64,000 bases of DNA from Neisseria bacilliformis (GTDB taxonomy: Bacteria > Pseudomonadota > Gammaproteobacteria > Burkholderiales > Neisseriaceae): NCBI RefSeq assembly GCF_014055025.1, contig NZ_CP059571.1, positions 806,001 to 870,000 on the forward strand. Direction: 5' to 3'. Within the stretch, counting starts at the first letter, position 1, and every line of letters begins with the position of its first letter. Below the pieces are notes generated by a model. It saw only the letters and a program-made list of their open reading frames with translations. It ran no database searches and was not told the DNA's origin. Below, in pieces: positions 8,392 through 16,596 of this stretch. The position numbers were made by a program, and so were the translations under genes.

Positions 8392-10788
8392 ATGAGCCAA
8401 GCCCCGCAGCCCACCGAAGAAGATGTCAAACTGCGCCGCATCACCCCCGCGATTGAAGCGGCGGGCTGGGCGAAACATCAGATTTTTATGGAATATCTGT
8501 TCACCGCCGGCAAAGTGTCGGTGCACGGCAAAACCGCCCGTCGCGGCAGGCAGAAAAAGGCGGATTATATTTTGACTGCCCCCAACGGCCGCACGCCGCT
8601 GGCGATTGTGGAGGCCAAACGCGGCGACAAACTCTTGGGCGACGGCATGGAGCAGGCTTTGGAATACGCCGAAATTTTGGACATTCCCTTTGTCTATACG
8701 TCCAACGGCAGGGGCTTTTTGGAACACGACCGCCTGACGGGCAAAATCCGCGAGCTGGCTTTAAACGAATTTCCGCGCTATGCAGAGCTGTGGGCGCGTT
8801 TTTCGGGCGAATCCCGGCTTTCAGACGGCCAGCAAAACGCGCTGTTGTCCGACTACCATTTTGACGGCAACAAGCCCATCGCCCCGCGCTATTACCAACG
8901 CATCGCCATCGACCGCACGGTTAAAGCCGTCAGCGGCGGGCAAAACCGCGTGCTTTTGGTAATGGCAACGGGCACGGGCAAAACCTATACCGCGTTTCAG
9001 ATTATCTGGCGGCTGATGAAAAACGGCCTGAAAAAGCGCGTTTTGTATCTTGCCGACCGCAATATCCTGATAGACCAAACCATACAAAACGATTTTCGCC
9101 CCTTTGAAAAAGTCATCACCAAAGTGGAAAACAAAACGCTCGACAGCTCGTATGAAATCTATATGAGCCTGTATCAGCAACTGGCGGGCGAAGAGGGCAA
9201 AGAGCCGTTCCGCCAGTTTAAGCCCGAGTTTTTTGACCTGATTGTGGTGGACGAATGCCATCGCGGCAGCGCGCGCGAGGAATCGCTGTGGCGGCGGGTG
9301 TTGGATTATTTCAGCTCTGCCACCCATCTGGGGCTGACCGCCACGCCCAAAGAAAGCACGGAAGTGAGCAATATCGGCTATTTCGGCGAGCCGGTTTACA
9401 CCTATTCTTTAAAACAGGGCATCGAAGACGGTTTTCTTGCGCCGTATAAGGTTATTCGCGTGGGGCTGGACAAGGATTTGCTGGGCTGGCGGCCGCCCAA
9501 AGGCAAAACGGATACCGACGGCGATTTGATTGAAGACAAGGTTTTTGAACGCGAAGAGTTTGAAAAACATCTGATTATCGACGAGCGCATCCAAGCCGTC
9601 GCCCGCCGCGTTACCCAATGGCTGAACGACAACGACCCCTTTGCCAAAACCATCGTGTTCTGCGTGGACATTGACCACGCCGAGCGCATGCGCCAAGCCC
9701 TAATCAAGGAAAACAGCGAACGGGTGGCGGCAAACCACAGATACATTATGCGGATTACGGGCGACAACGCCGAAGGCAAAGCCCAGCTGGATAATTTTAT
9801 CGACCCCAACGAAAAATACCCCGCCATCGTTACCACATCCAAGCTGATGACCACGGGCGTGGACTGCAAAACCTGCAAGCTGATTGTGCTCGATAACGAA
9901 ATCAAATCGATGACCGAGTTCAAGCAAATCATCGGCCGCGGCACACGCATCAACGACGCCTACGGCAAGCAGTTTTTCACCATTATGGATTTTCGCAATG
10001 TAACTAACCTGTTTGCCGACCCCGATTTTGACGGCGAGCCGGTGTCAGTGGTGGATGATGATGGAGGCGAGGGCAGCGGTGATGCGCTGATTCACGATGT
10101 GCCCGACGCGGCAGGGCAGCCTGAAAGCGGCGGACAAGACGGCGACGGCGGTTTTGTGCCACCCGTTGATAGCGAAGTGAAGAAAAAAATCCGCGTGCGC
10201 GGCGTGGACGTGGTGATTTTGAACGAGCGCGTGGAAATTCTGGACGAAGACGGCAACCTTGTTACCGAAAGCCTCACCGATTACAGCCGCCGCAATATCC
10301 TCAACCAATACGCCACGCTCGATACCTTCTTGCAGGCGTGGAATGCGGCAGACAAAAAACAAGCCGTGCTTGACGCGCTGGAAGAGCAAGGCCTGCCGCT
10401 GGACGTGTTAAAAGAAGCCCATGGCAACGCCGAAAACCTAGACCCCTTTGATTTGATTTTGCACCTTGCCTACAACCGCCCGCCAATGACCCGCGCCGAA
10501 CGCGCAAAACGCCTGCAAAAAGACGGCTTTTTGCAGCAGTTTGAAGGCGAGTGCCGCGAAGTCATCGCCGCACTGCTCGACAAATACATGAACGAAGGCA
10601 TCAGCCTCGAACAAACCGCTATCCTGCAAAACGCCCCGTTCAACCACATCGGCACACCCGTGAAGATTGTTTCGCTGTTCGGCGGCAGAGCCAAATACGA
10701 AAACGCCATACGGGATTTGCAAAACAGGCTCTACAACGTGCCGCCGGAGCTGCTTTATCAGACAGCGCGGCAGGTGGGCAGGGCATGA
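8392..10788 (+). CDS. hsdR: Type I restriction-modification system, restriction (ATP-dependent nuclease) subunit
   Basis: DNA-translocating restriction subunit R, 798 residues. The start is ATG 8392 behind AGGAGAA (8381-8387). The N-terminal PD-(D/E)xK nuclease is seen as D58 and E74-x-K76 in AIVEAKRG. The superfamily 2 helicase follows: Walker A ATGTGKT (192-198), DECH (287-290), TATP (316-319) and a GRGTRI motif. The C-terminal HsdR region contains an acidic linker (VVDDDGGEGSGD). It is the third gene of the hsdMSR operon, 28 bp after hsdS. An inverted DUS lies in frame at about 8819 (LSDGQQ). The set looks intact, so the system is probably active. Confidence 0.96.
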   Translation: MSQAPQPTEEDVKLRRITPAIEAAGWAKHQIFMEYLFTAGKVSVHGKTARRGRQKKADYILTAPNGRTPLAIVEAKRGDKLLGDGMEQALEYAEILDIPFVYTSNGRGFLEHDRLTGKIRELALNEFPRYAELWARFSGESRLSDGQQNALLSDYHFDGNKPIAPRYYQRIAIDRTVKAVSGGQNRVLLVMATGTGKTYTAFQIIWRLMKNGLKKRVLYLADRNILIDQTIQNDFRPFEKVITKVENKTLDSSYEIYMSLYQQLAGEEGKEPFRQFKPEFFDLIVVDECHRGSAREESLWRRVLDYFSSATHLGLTATPKESTEVSNIGYFGEPVYTYSLKQGIEDGFLAPYKVIRVGLDKDLLGWRPPKGKTDTDGDLIEDKVFEREEFEKHLIIDERIQAVARRVTQWLNDNDPFAKTIVFCVDIDHAERMRQALIKENSERVAANHRYIMRITGDNAEGKAQLDNFIDPNEKYPAIVTTSKLMTTGVDCKTCKLIVLDNEIKSMTEFKQIIGRGTRINDAYGKQFFTIMDFRNVTNLFADPDFDGEPVSVVDDDGGEGSGDALIHDVPDAAGQPESGGQDGDGGFVPPVDSEVKKKIRVRGVDVVILNERVEILDEDGNLVTESLTDYSRRNILNQYATLDTFLQAWNAADKKQAVLDALEEQGLPLDVLKEAHGNAENLDPFDLILHLAYNRPPMTRAERAKRLQKDGFLQQFEGECREVIAALLDKYMNEGISLEQTAILQNAPFNHIGTPVKIVSLFGGRAKYENAIRDLQNRLYNVPPELLYQTARQVGRA

Positions 10789-10844
10789 AGAATACATAAA
10801 GGCAGCCTGCGCGGCGCAGTTGCCAAGCCCAAACACAAAAGGCC

Positions 10845-12062
10845 GAGACCTTTGCAAAAAAGCCTTTCCCCCAACAGCCGAAACCCAAACACAGGTTTTC
10901 GGCTGTTTTCGCCCCAAATCACTCCTGATTTTACCCAAATACCCCCTTAATCCTCCCCGGATACCCCATAATCAGGCATCCGGGCCGCCTTTTAGGCGCA
11001 AACAGGCACACTTAGCCTGTTAGCCGCTTTCAACAGGTTTAAACACATCGCCTTCAGATGGCTTTGCGCACTCACTTTAATCAGCCCGAAATAGGCTGCC
11101 CGGGCGTAGCGGAATTTACGGTGCAGCGTACCGAAGCTCTGTTCGACCACATAACGGGTTTTCGACAAATACCGGTTACGTTTGGTTTGCGCTTCCGTCA
11201 GCGGACGGTTGCGGTGGGCTTTGCGCATAATGCCGTCCTGTAGCCGATGCTCTTCCAGATGTTGCCGGTTTTCCGCACTGTCGTAGCCTTTATCGGCATA
11301 GACGGTCGTGCCTTCGGCTATCCCTTCCAGCAAAGGCGACAGATGGTTGCACTCATGGGTATTGGCGGGGGTAATGTGCAGTTTCTCGATATAGCCTTCC
11401 TCATCGGTGCGGGTATGTTGTTTGTAACCGAGTTTGTAGAGGCCGTTTTTCTTTGTCCAGCGAGCATCTTTATCTTTGCTCGGTGTGGTTTGGCCGCTGA
11501 CTTGTCCTTCGTCATCGACTTCTATGGCTTGACGCTGTTTGCTGCCGGCGGTTTGAATAATGGTGGCGTCAATGACGGCGGCGGATGCTTTCTCTACTTT
11601 TAGGTTTTTTTCGGTCAGTTGGCAGTTAATCAGTTCCAGCAATTCGGACAGGGTGTCGTCTTGCGCCGCCGGTTGCGGTAGCGGCATAAGGTGCTGTCAT
11701 CGGGGATGCTCAGTTCGTCAAAACGGCAAAACAGGTTGAAATCGATGCGGGTAACGAGGCTGTGTTCGAGTTCGGGATCGGAGAGGCTGTGCCATTGTTC
11801 GAGCAGGATGGCTTTGAACATGGACAGCAGGGGATAGGCGGGACGGCCGCGGTGGTCTCGAAGGTAACGGGTTCTTTGACGATTCAGGTACTGTTCGATC
11901 GGCTGCCAATCAATCACTTGATCCAACTTCAATAGTGGGAAGCGGTCGATGTGTTTGGCAATCATGGCTTGTGCGGTTTGTTGGAAGAAGGTGCTCATGA
12001 GAAATCCCCTAAATGTCTTGATGGGAATTTAGGGGATTTTGGGGGGATTTTGCAAAGGTCTC
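10845..12062 (-). mobile_element. IS5-family insertion sequence, copy 1 (IS1106-like)
   Basis: A 1218-bp element bounded by inverted GAGACCTTTGCAAAA ends. It is flanked by a 5-bp target duplication AGGCC (10840-10844 and 12063-12067). The right copy of AGGCC is the first half of a perfect AGGCCGTCTGAA, so the element sits inside an uptake sequence that the duplication rebuilt. The transposase on the minus strand is frameshifted. Copy 2 lies in inverted orientation 247 bp away. Confidence 0.92.
10992..11998 (-). pseudogene. IS5-family transposase, frameshifted (copy 1)
   Basis: DDE transposase related to the intact 335-residue copy at 50559-51566. The frame is broken near 11664-11672, where the intact copy reads CTGGCTGG and this one reads CCGGCGG (one base shorter). 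The N-terminal 122-codon part (11630-11998) and the C-terminal part (to 10992) lie in different frames. Catalytic-type blocks VIDATIIQT, VYADKGYDS and VVEQSFG are intact in the C-terminal part. A second difference (SIPDDST instead of SIPDYST) is shared with copy 2. Confidence 0.9.
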
Positions 12063-12096
12063 AGGCCGTCTGAATCATTTTTCAGACGGCCTTTTT
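12063..12096. terminator. DUS hairpin inside the IS-flanked segment
   Basis: AGGCCGTCTGAA (12063-12074) faces TTCAGACGGCCT followed by T5 (to 12096). This is the DUS hairpin into which IS copy 1 inserted. Confidence 0.75.
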
Positions 12097-12145
12097 GATC
12101 CCAATTGCTGAATTTACCTCACAACGGCATTCAGATTTCCCCTGC

Positions 12146-12173
12146 TTATCAAACCAATCCAACTCCCTATAAT
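12146..12173 (+). promoter_or_regulatory. Promoter of the truncated secreted-protein gene
   Basis: TTATCA (12146-12151), a 16-bp spacer, and a perfect TATAAT (12168-12173), 31 bp before the ATG. The -10 is strong and the -35 weak. Confidence 0.55.
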
Positions 12174-12204
12174 ACGTTTCATCAATCAACCGGCAGGATT
12201 TACA

Positions 12205-12309
12205 ATGAAACGTCTCAAAACCACTTTATTAACCGTAATCTTAACCGCAACCCTCGGAGGCAACGCTATGGCAGCAGACTACCGCAACAACCCGTTCACT
12301 TTGACTTAT
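12205..12309 (+). pseudogene. 5' fragment of a secreted-protein gene, cut by IS copy 2
   Basis: From ATG 12205 the frame encodes a clear signal peptide (MKRLKTTLLTVILTATLGG, then NAMAA, cleavage expected after AMA or AMAA). The first mature residues are DYRNNPFTLTY, after which the frame enters the IS end at 12310 and stops at 12342. AGGATT stands upstream of the start. The rest of the gene is not found in the window. Its promoter and N-terminus survive between two IS copies, so a short exported peptide could still be made. The family is not identified. Confidence 0.8.
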
Positions 12310-13526
12310 GAGACCTTTGCAAAATCCCCCCAAATCCCCTAAATTCCCATCAAGACATTTAGGGGATTTCTCATGAGCACCTTCTTCCAACAAACCGCAC
12401 AAGCCATGATTGCCAAACACATCGACCGCTTCCCACTATTGAAGTTGGATCAAGTGATTGATTGGCAGCCGATCGAACAGTACCTGAATCGTCAAAGAAC
12501 CCGTTACCTTCGAGACCACCGCGGCCGTCCCGCCTATCCCCTGCTGTCCATGTTCAAAGCCATCCTGCTCGAACAATGGCACAGCCTCTCCGATCCCGAA
12601 CTCGAACACAGCCTCGTTACCCGCATCGATTTCAACCTGTTTTGCCGTTTTGACGAACTGAGCATCCCCGATGACAGCACCTTATGCCGCTACCGCAACC
12701 GGCGGCGCAAGACGACACCCTGTCCGAATTGCTGGAACTGATTAACTGCCAACTGACCGAAAAAAACCTAAAAGTAGAGAAAGCATCCGCCGCCGTCATT
12801 GACGCCACCATTATTCAAACCGCCGGCAGCAAACAGCGTCAAGCCATAGAAGTCGATGACGAAGGACAAGTCAGCAGCCAAACCACACCGAGCAAAGATA
12901 AAGATGCTCGCTGGACAAAGAAAAACGGCCTCTACAAACTCGGTTACAAACAACATACCCGCACCGATGAGGAAGGCTATATCGAGAAACTGCACATTAC
13001 CCCCGCCAATACCCATGAGTGCAACCATCTGTCGCCTTTGCTGGAAGGGATAGCCGAAGGCACGACCGTCTATGCCGATAAAGGCTACGACAGTGCGGAA
13101 AACCGGCAACATCTGGAAGAGCATCGGTTGCTGGACGGCATTATGCGCAAAGCCCACCGCAACCGTCCGCTGACGGAAGCGCAAACCAAACGTAACCGAT
13201 ATTTGTCGAAAACCCGTTATGTGGTCGAACAGAGCTTCGGTACGCTGCACCGTAAATTCCGCTACGCCCGGGCAGCCTATTTCGGGCTGATTAAAGTGAG
13301 TGCGCAAAGCCATCTGAAGGCGATGTGTTTAAACCTGTTGAAAGCGGCTAACAGGCTAAGTGTGCCTGTTTGCGCCTAAAAAGCGGCCCGGATGCCTGAT
13401 TATCAGGTATCCGGGGAGGATTAAGGGGGTATTTGGGTAAAATCAGGAGTGATTTGGGGCGAAAACAGCCGAAAACCTGTGTTTGGGTTTCGGCTGTTGG
13501 GGGAAAAGAAATTTTGCAAAGGTCTC
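12310..13526 (+). mobile_element. IS5-family insertion sequence, copy 2 (IS1106-like)
   Basis: A 1217-bp element with the same inverted ends as copy 1, in the opposite orientation. The right flank is GGCCT (13527-13531), the DUS-type target. The left flank is CTTAT, inside the truncated gene. The flanks do not match, so this is not a simple insertion; recombination or an adjacent deletion probably removed the original left side. Confidence 0.9.
12373..13379 (+). pseudogene. IS5-family transposase, frameshifted (copy 2)
   Basis: Almost identical to copy 1, including the one-base-short CCGGCGG at 12699-12707 and the SIPDDST change. Only a few substitutions separate the two (for example S/G at QVSSQTT and L/Q at EEHRLLDG). 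It is not expected to make full-length transposase unless ribosomes shift frame. Confidence 0.9.
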
Positions 13527-13550
13527 GGCCTTATCAGGCACAACCGGCCA

Positions 13551-14786
13551 TTACAGCCAGTTTACCGGCAATGCCAGCAGGTTTTGATCCAGCCAGAGTT
13601 GGTCGGGATATTGGTTGACGATGACGCCTGCGGCGACCGTCATTTCCCCGTCCGGCACGGCTTCCCGCAGCAGTTTGAAGGCGGCGGCCATTTTTTTGTT
13701 CGGGCTGGCGGTTTGTTTGATTTCAACCGGATACAGTGTGCGGTCGTATTCGATGATCAGGTCGATTTCTTTCTGATTGCTGTCCCGATAGTAATAAAGC
13801 GGCGGCTCCATCCCTGCGTTATAAAAGGATTTGACGATTTCGCCCACCGCAAAGGTTTCAAAAAACTGCCCGCTTTTTGCGCCTGCCTGCAAGGTTTCGG
13901 GTGTGAGCCAGCGGGTTAAATACGCCATTAGCCCCGTATCGGAAAAATACAGTTTCGGCGTTTTCACCGCCCGTTTCAGACGGTTGCTGCTGTAAGGCTG
14001 CAACAGGTAAACAATCCCCGAGGTCTGCAATACCGCCAGCCAGCGTTTGACCGTATCCACCGACACGCCGACTTCGTTGGCGATATTGCTGTAATTGAGC
14101 AGCTCGCCGCTGCGGCTGGCCACCGCCACCATAAAGGTGGTGAAATCGTTGGGATTGTTCAGCGCAATCAGTTGGCGCACATCACGCTCGATATAAGTGG
14201 CCACGTAGGACGCATAATAAACCTGCCAGTCGGTGGGTTGCTCGTACAAACGGGGCATATAGCCACGATGAATCAGCGTCCACAAATCCAAGCCCTGCCA
14301 ATCGGGCAGATTGCGCTGCCGCTCGGCAAGGTAACCGGCATCCGGCACAAACGGGCGGTAAAACGCATTTTGCGTGATTTCACGCAGCGACAAACCCTGC
14401 AATTTCAACACGGCAATCCGCCCCGCCAGACTTTCGTTTACATTCCTCATCAGTTCAAAGGCTTGCGAGCCAGACAATAAATACTGCCCGTTTTGCTTTT
14501 CACGGTCGATATGCAGTTTGAGCAAGGGAAACAGCTCCGGCGCATATTGCACTTCGTCCAAAACCAGCCTGCCGCTGTGGTTGAGGAAAAACAGCGTACC
14601 GTCCTGTTTGGCCAAATTGAGTTGAAGCGGGTCGTCAAAGCTGACATAGCGGTAATCCGCTTTGCCGAAATCCTGCAACAGTGTGGATTTGCCCACTTGG
14701 CGCGGGCCGGTTACCAACACCGCAGGAAATTGCGCGGCAATTCTTTGCAGGGTCTGATTGAGATGGCGGGGATAATGGACAGTCAT
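13551..14786 (-). CDS. AAA-type ATPase with C-terminal DUF4143
   Basis: A 411-residue protein of the common ATP-binding AAA_14/DUF4143 family, whose biological role is not established. Walker A is GPRQVGKS (27-34) and Walker B is LVLDEVQ (74-80). A winged-helix-like region follows at roughly 240-290 (YSNIANEVGVSVDTVKRWL). The DUF4143 part is nuclease-like: YYRDSNQKEIDLII and YPVEIKQ resemble a PD-(D/E)xK core. ATG 14784-14786 is chosen because the upstream extension runs through A+T-rich operator-like DNA. It stands alone next to IS copy 2, with the stop 24 bp from the IS flank. Confidence 0.88.
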   Translation of the reverse strand: MTVHYPRHLNQTLQRIAAQFPAVLVTGPRQVGKSTLLQDFGKADYRYVSFDDPLQLNLAKQDGTLFFLNHSGRLVLDEVQYAPELFPLLKLHIDREKQNGQYLLSGSQAFELMRNVNESLAGRIAVLKLQGLSLREITQNAFYRPFVPDAGYLAERQRNLPDWQGLDLWTLIHRGYMPRLYEQPTDWQVYYASYVATYIERDVRQLIALNNPNDFTTFMVAVASRSGELLNYSNIANEVGVSVDTVKRWLAVLQTSGIVYLLQPYSSNRLKRAVKTPKLYFSDTGLMAYLTRWLTPETLQAGAKSGQFFETFAVGEIVKSFYNAGMEPPLYYYRDSNQKEIDLIIEYDRTLYPVEIKQTASPNKKMAAAFKLLREAVPDGEMTVAAGVIVNQYPDQLWLDQNLLALPVNWL

Positions 14787-14797
14787 TTTTAGGTCAC

Positions 14798-14879
14798 GAT
14801 TTAATCTTAAATTATCGTCAATCATTGCATTAAAGTACGAAAAAATCAAGGTTAGTTTAAGATTTAATCTTAAATTATC
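14798..14879. promoter_or_regulatory. Paired A+T-rich operator-like repeats upstream of the DUF4143 ATPase
   Basis: The 19-mer GATTTAATCTTAAATTATC occurs twice, at 14798-14816 and 14861-14879, 63 bp apart. The second is embedded in a perfect 9-bp inverted repeat, TTTAAGATT-T-AATCTTAAA (14857-14875). They lie directly upstream of the ATPase start in an otherwise G+C-rich region. Confidence 0.6.
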
Positions 14880-14985
14880 ATAAAATACCGTCTGAAAAGC
14901 AAAGCTGCTTTCAGGCGGCATTTTTACTTTCAGGCTGCCTCAAAATTTTCCAAAAACGCACCGCACTTTACCGCTGCACTTCCCT

Positions 14986-16070
14986 CTAAACCGTCCGCAC
15001 GTTTTCGGCAACCGCTTTTCCTGCCGCTTTCTCCAACGCCGCCAAAATCTGCGCCAGTTGTTCATCGCCTGCGCCGAGGTTTTTCAGCACACGCAGGTGC
15101 GAGCGCAGTTGGCTGTTGACGGCTTTGCCTTGCGCAGCGAGGCTGGCGAGGGTAACGAGTTCGCGTTCGGGTGCGCCCAAGTTGTCGCGTGAAAACTGGT
15201 AGCCGAACAATTGGGCTTTGATGGCGTAATCGAGCGCAGGGGCGAAGTCGAAAATCGGGCGGCTGGTCGGGGCTTGCGACAACTCGGCGAGGGTTTGCGT
15301 GCCGAGGGCGTAGTAGTCGGCGTTGCCCAAGTCGGTGGCACTCTTGCCTTGCGGGTCGCTGATGCCTTGGGCTTTTCTGACTTCCAAGCGTTTTTGCAGG
15401 GCGGCGACGCCGTTGAGGGTTTTGGGTGCGCCGATGTAGGCGAACTGGTGCGAGATGGCTTCGGTCAGCTCGGAGATGGTCAAACCTGCAGCCAAGCCTT
15501 GATCGACGGCGGTGTCAAGCTGGGTGGTGTCGCCCGTTGCCACGGCGTAGGCAAGCGGAATGAGGGCGAGTGGGCAGGTTTCAGGCTGCCTTTGATTCGG
15601 GCGACGGGCTTGGCGGTTTGCGGTAAATCCACTTTTTCCAGCCAAGTAACGGCGTTGTCTTGAGCTGGGCTTAAGGCGATGTGCGCCATTGCCGTGAACT
15701 CGCCTGCGCCGTGCCAGTGTTTGACGTTCGGCGCAATCTACACCACGTCGCCTTTCTTGATTGTCTGCACGGGTTTGCCCCATTCTTGGAAACGCCCCGT
15801 GCCCTCGGTAACAATCAGATATTGCCCCTGCGCGTGGCTGTGCCAGTCGGTTACGGCGTTGGGCGTGAAGCGCACGATGGCGGCGTTCACATCGCCGTGG
15901 CTCGGCATTTGTGGCAAGCGGGCGAACTCGGCGCCTGCGCTGAAATGGGCTGGGTCGGCGGACTGGAAGGTTTGCGCCTCTTGCTGTGTAACGGCGGTCG
16001 GCGCGGCAAGGGTTTGCGCGGCGGCAAAGGCGGTGCAAAGTGCGGTTGGTACTCGGAAGATTTTTTTCAT
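14986..16070 (-). pseudogene. Cupin / carboxymuconolactone decarboxylase gene, decayed
   Basis: Starts with a signal peptide (ATG 16070: MKKIFRVPTALCTAFAAAQTL) and a cupin barrel (DWHSHAQGQYLIVTEG). TAG at 15738-15740 then interrupts the cupin after KKGDVV, where the family usually has Trp (TGG to TAG). The same frame resumes [14 protein letters not shown] and runs into an inverted Kingella-type DUS (15580-15591). Just after it the frame shifts to two carboxymuconolactone decarboxylase-like halves ([28 protein letters not shown]), ending at 14986. Intact relatives would be periplasmic, CMD/cupin redox-type proteins. It may be one fused gene or two adjacent genes joined by the DUS; either way the cupin part is broken. 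Confidence 0.8.
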
Positions 16071-16265
16071 CGGCTTCTTCTGTTTCAGGCAAATAAAATC
16101 ATAAACACCATTATAAGCAGCGGATTACCGTTGATAAGTGGCGGATTTGCAAATGCCGTTGTGAGGTAAATTCACAGATGGGCGGTTCAGGCAGCCTGAA
16201 AACCGGTTCAAAACCGACTGCACTCTTCCCAATTTTCAAAACAACAAAAAAGATAAAACCATATC

Positions 16266-16303
16266 CAAAATATCCATATTTTTGCTAAAATAGCCATTAT
16301 TTT
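16266..16303. promoter_or_regulatory. Two dyads upstream of hipB (candidate HipB operators)
   Basis: AAAATATCCATATTTT (16266-16281, 7-bp arms) and TAAAATAGCCATTATTTTA (16285-16303, 7-bp arms) lie 15-52 bp before the hipB ATG. HipB autorepression through paired operators is established in E. coli; the assignment here is inference. Confidence 0.6.
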
Positions 16304-16317
16304 ATCTATTTGAATCC

Positions 16318-16596
16318 ATGCAATTACTCGACGAACAAGACGTGCAGCAAATGCTGTGCGAGTATTTGAAACGCCGCCGCAAGCTGGCGAAGCTCTCCCG
16401 TCAGGCATTAGCCGAGCGCAGCGGCGTACCGGCGGCGACCATCAAACATTTTGAAACCACAGGGCAGATGTCGCTGCGGCAGTTTTTGCGGCTGTGGCTG
16501 GCGTTGGACGACCTAAACCGCCTCGCCGCCCTCGCCCAAACCGCCGACACCGCCCGCCCCGCCACCATCAGCGAGGTATTGAACAATGCGCTTTAA
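16318..16596 (+). CDS. hipB: HipB-type antitoxin, XRE-family helix-turn-helix
   Basis: A 92-residue DNA-binding protein. The helix-turn-helix spans about residues 24-50 (LSRQALAERSGVPAATIKHFE). It should repress its own operon and neutralise HipA. The stop overlaps the hipA start by 11 bp (16586-16596), the usual coupled antitoxin-toxin order. Two dyads lie immediately upstream in A+T-rich DNA. Confidence 0.9.
   Translation: MQLLDEQDVQQMLCEYLKRRRKLAKLSRQALAERSGVPAATIKHFETTGQMSLRQFLRLWLALDDLNRLAALAQTADTARPATISEVLNNAL

Noticed and set aside
10845-13526. A composite transposon made of IS copies 1 and 2
   Set aside because: Copy 1 has its own 5-bp duplication (AGGCC on both sides), which shows separate insertion, and the enclosed DNA is only a gene fragment.
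2932-15740. Genome-wide amber suppression or an amber-coded amino acid, suggested by three in-frame TAG codons
   Set aside because: dapE and radA end in TAG at their normal C-termini, no suppressor tRNA is in the window, and the cupin gene carries a frameshift too.
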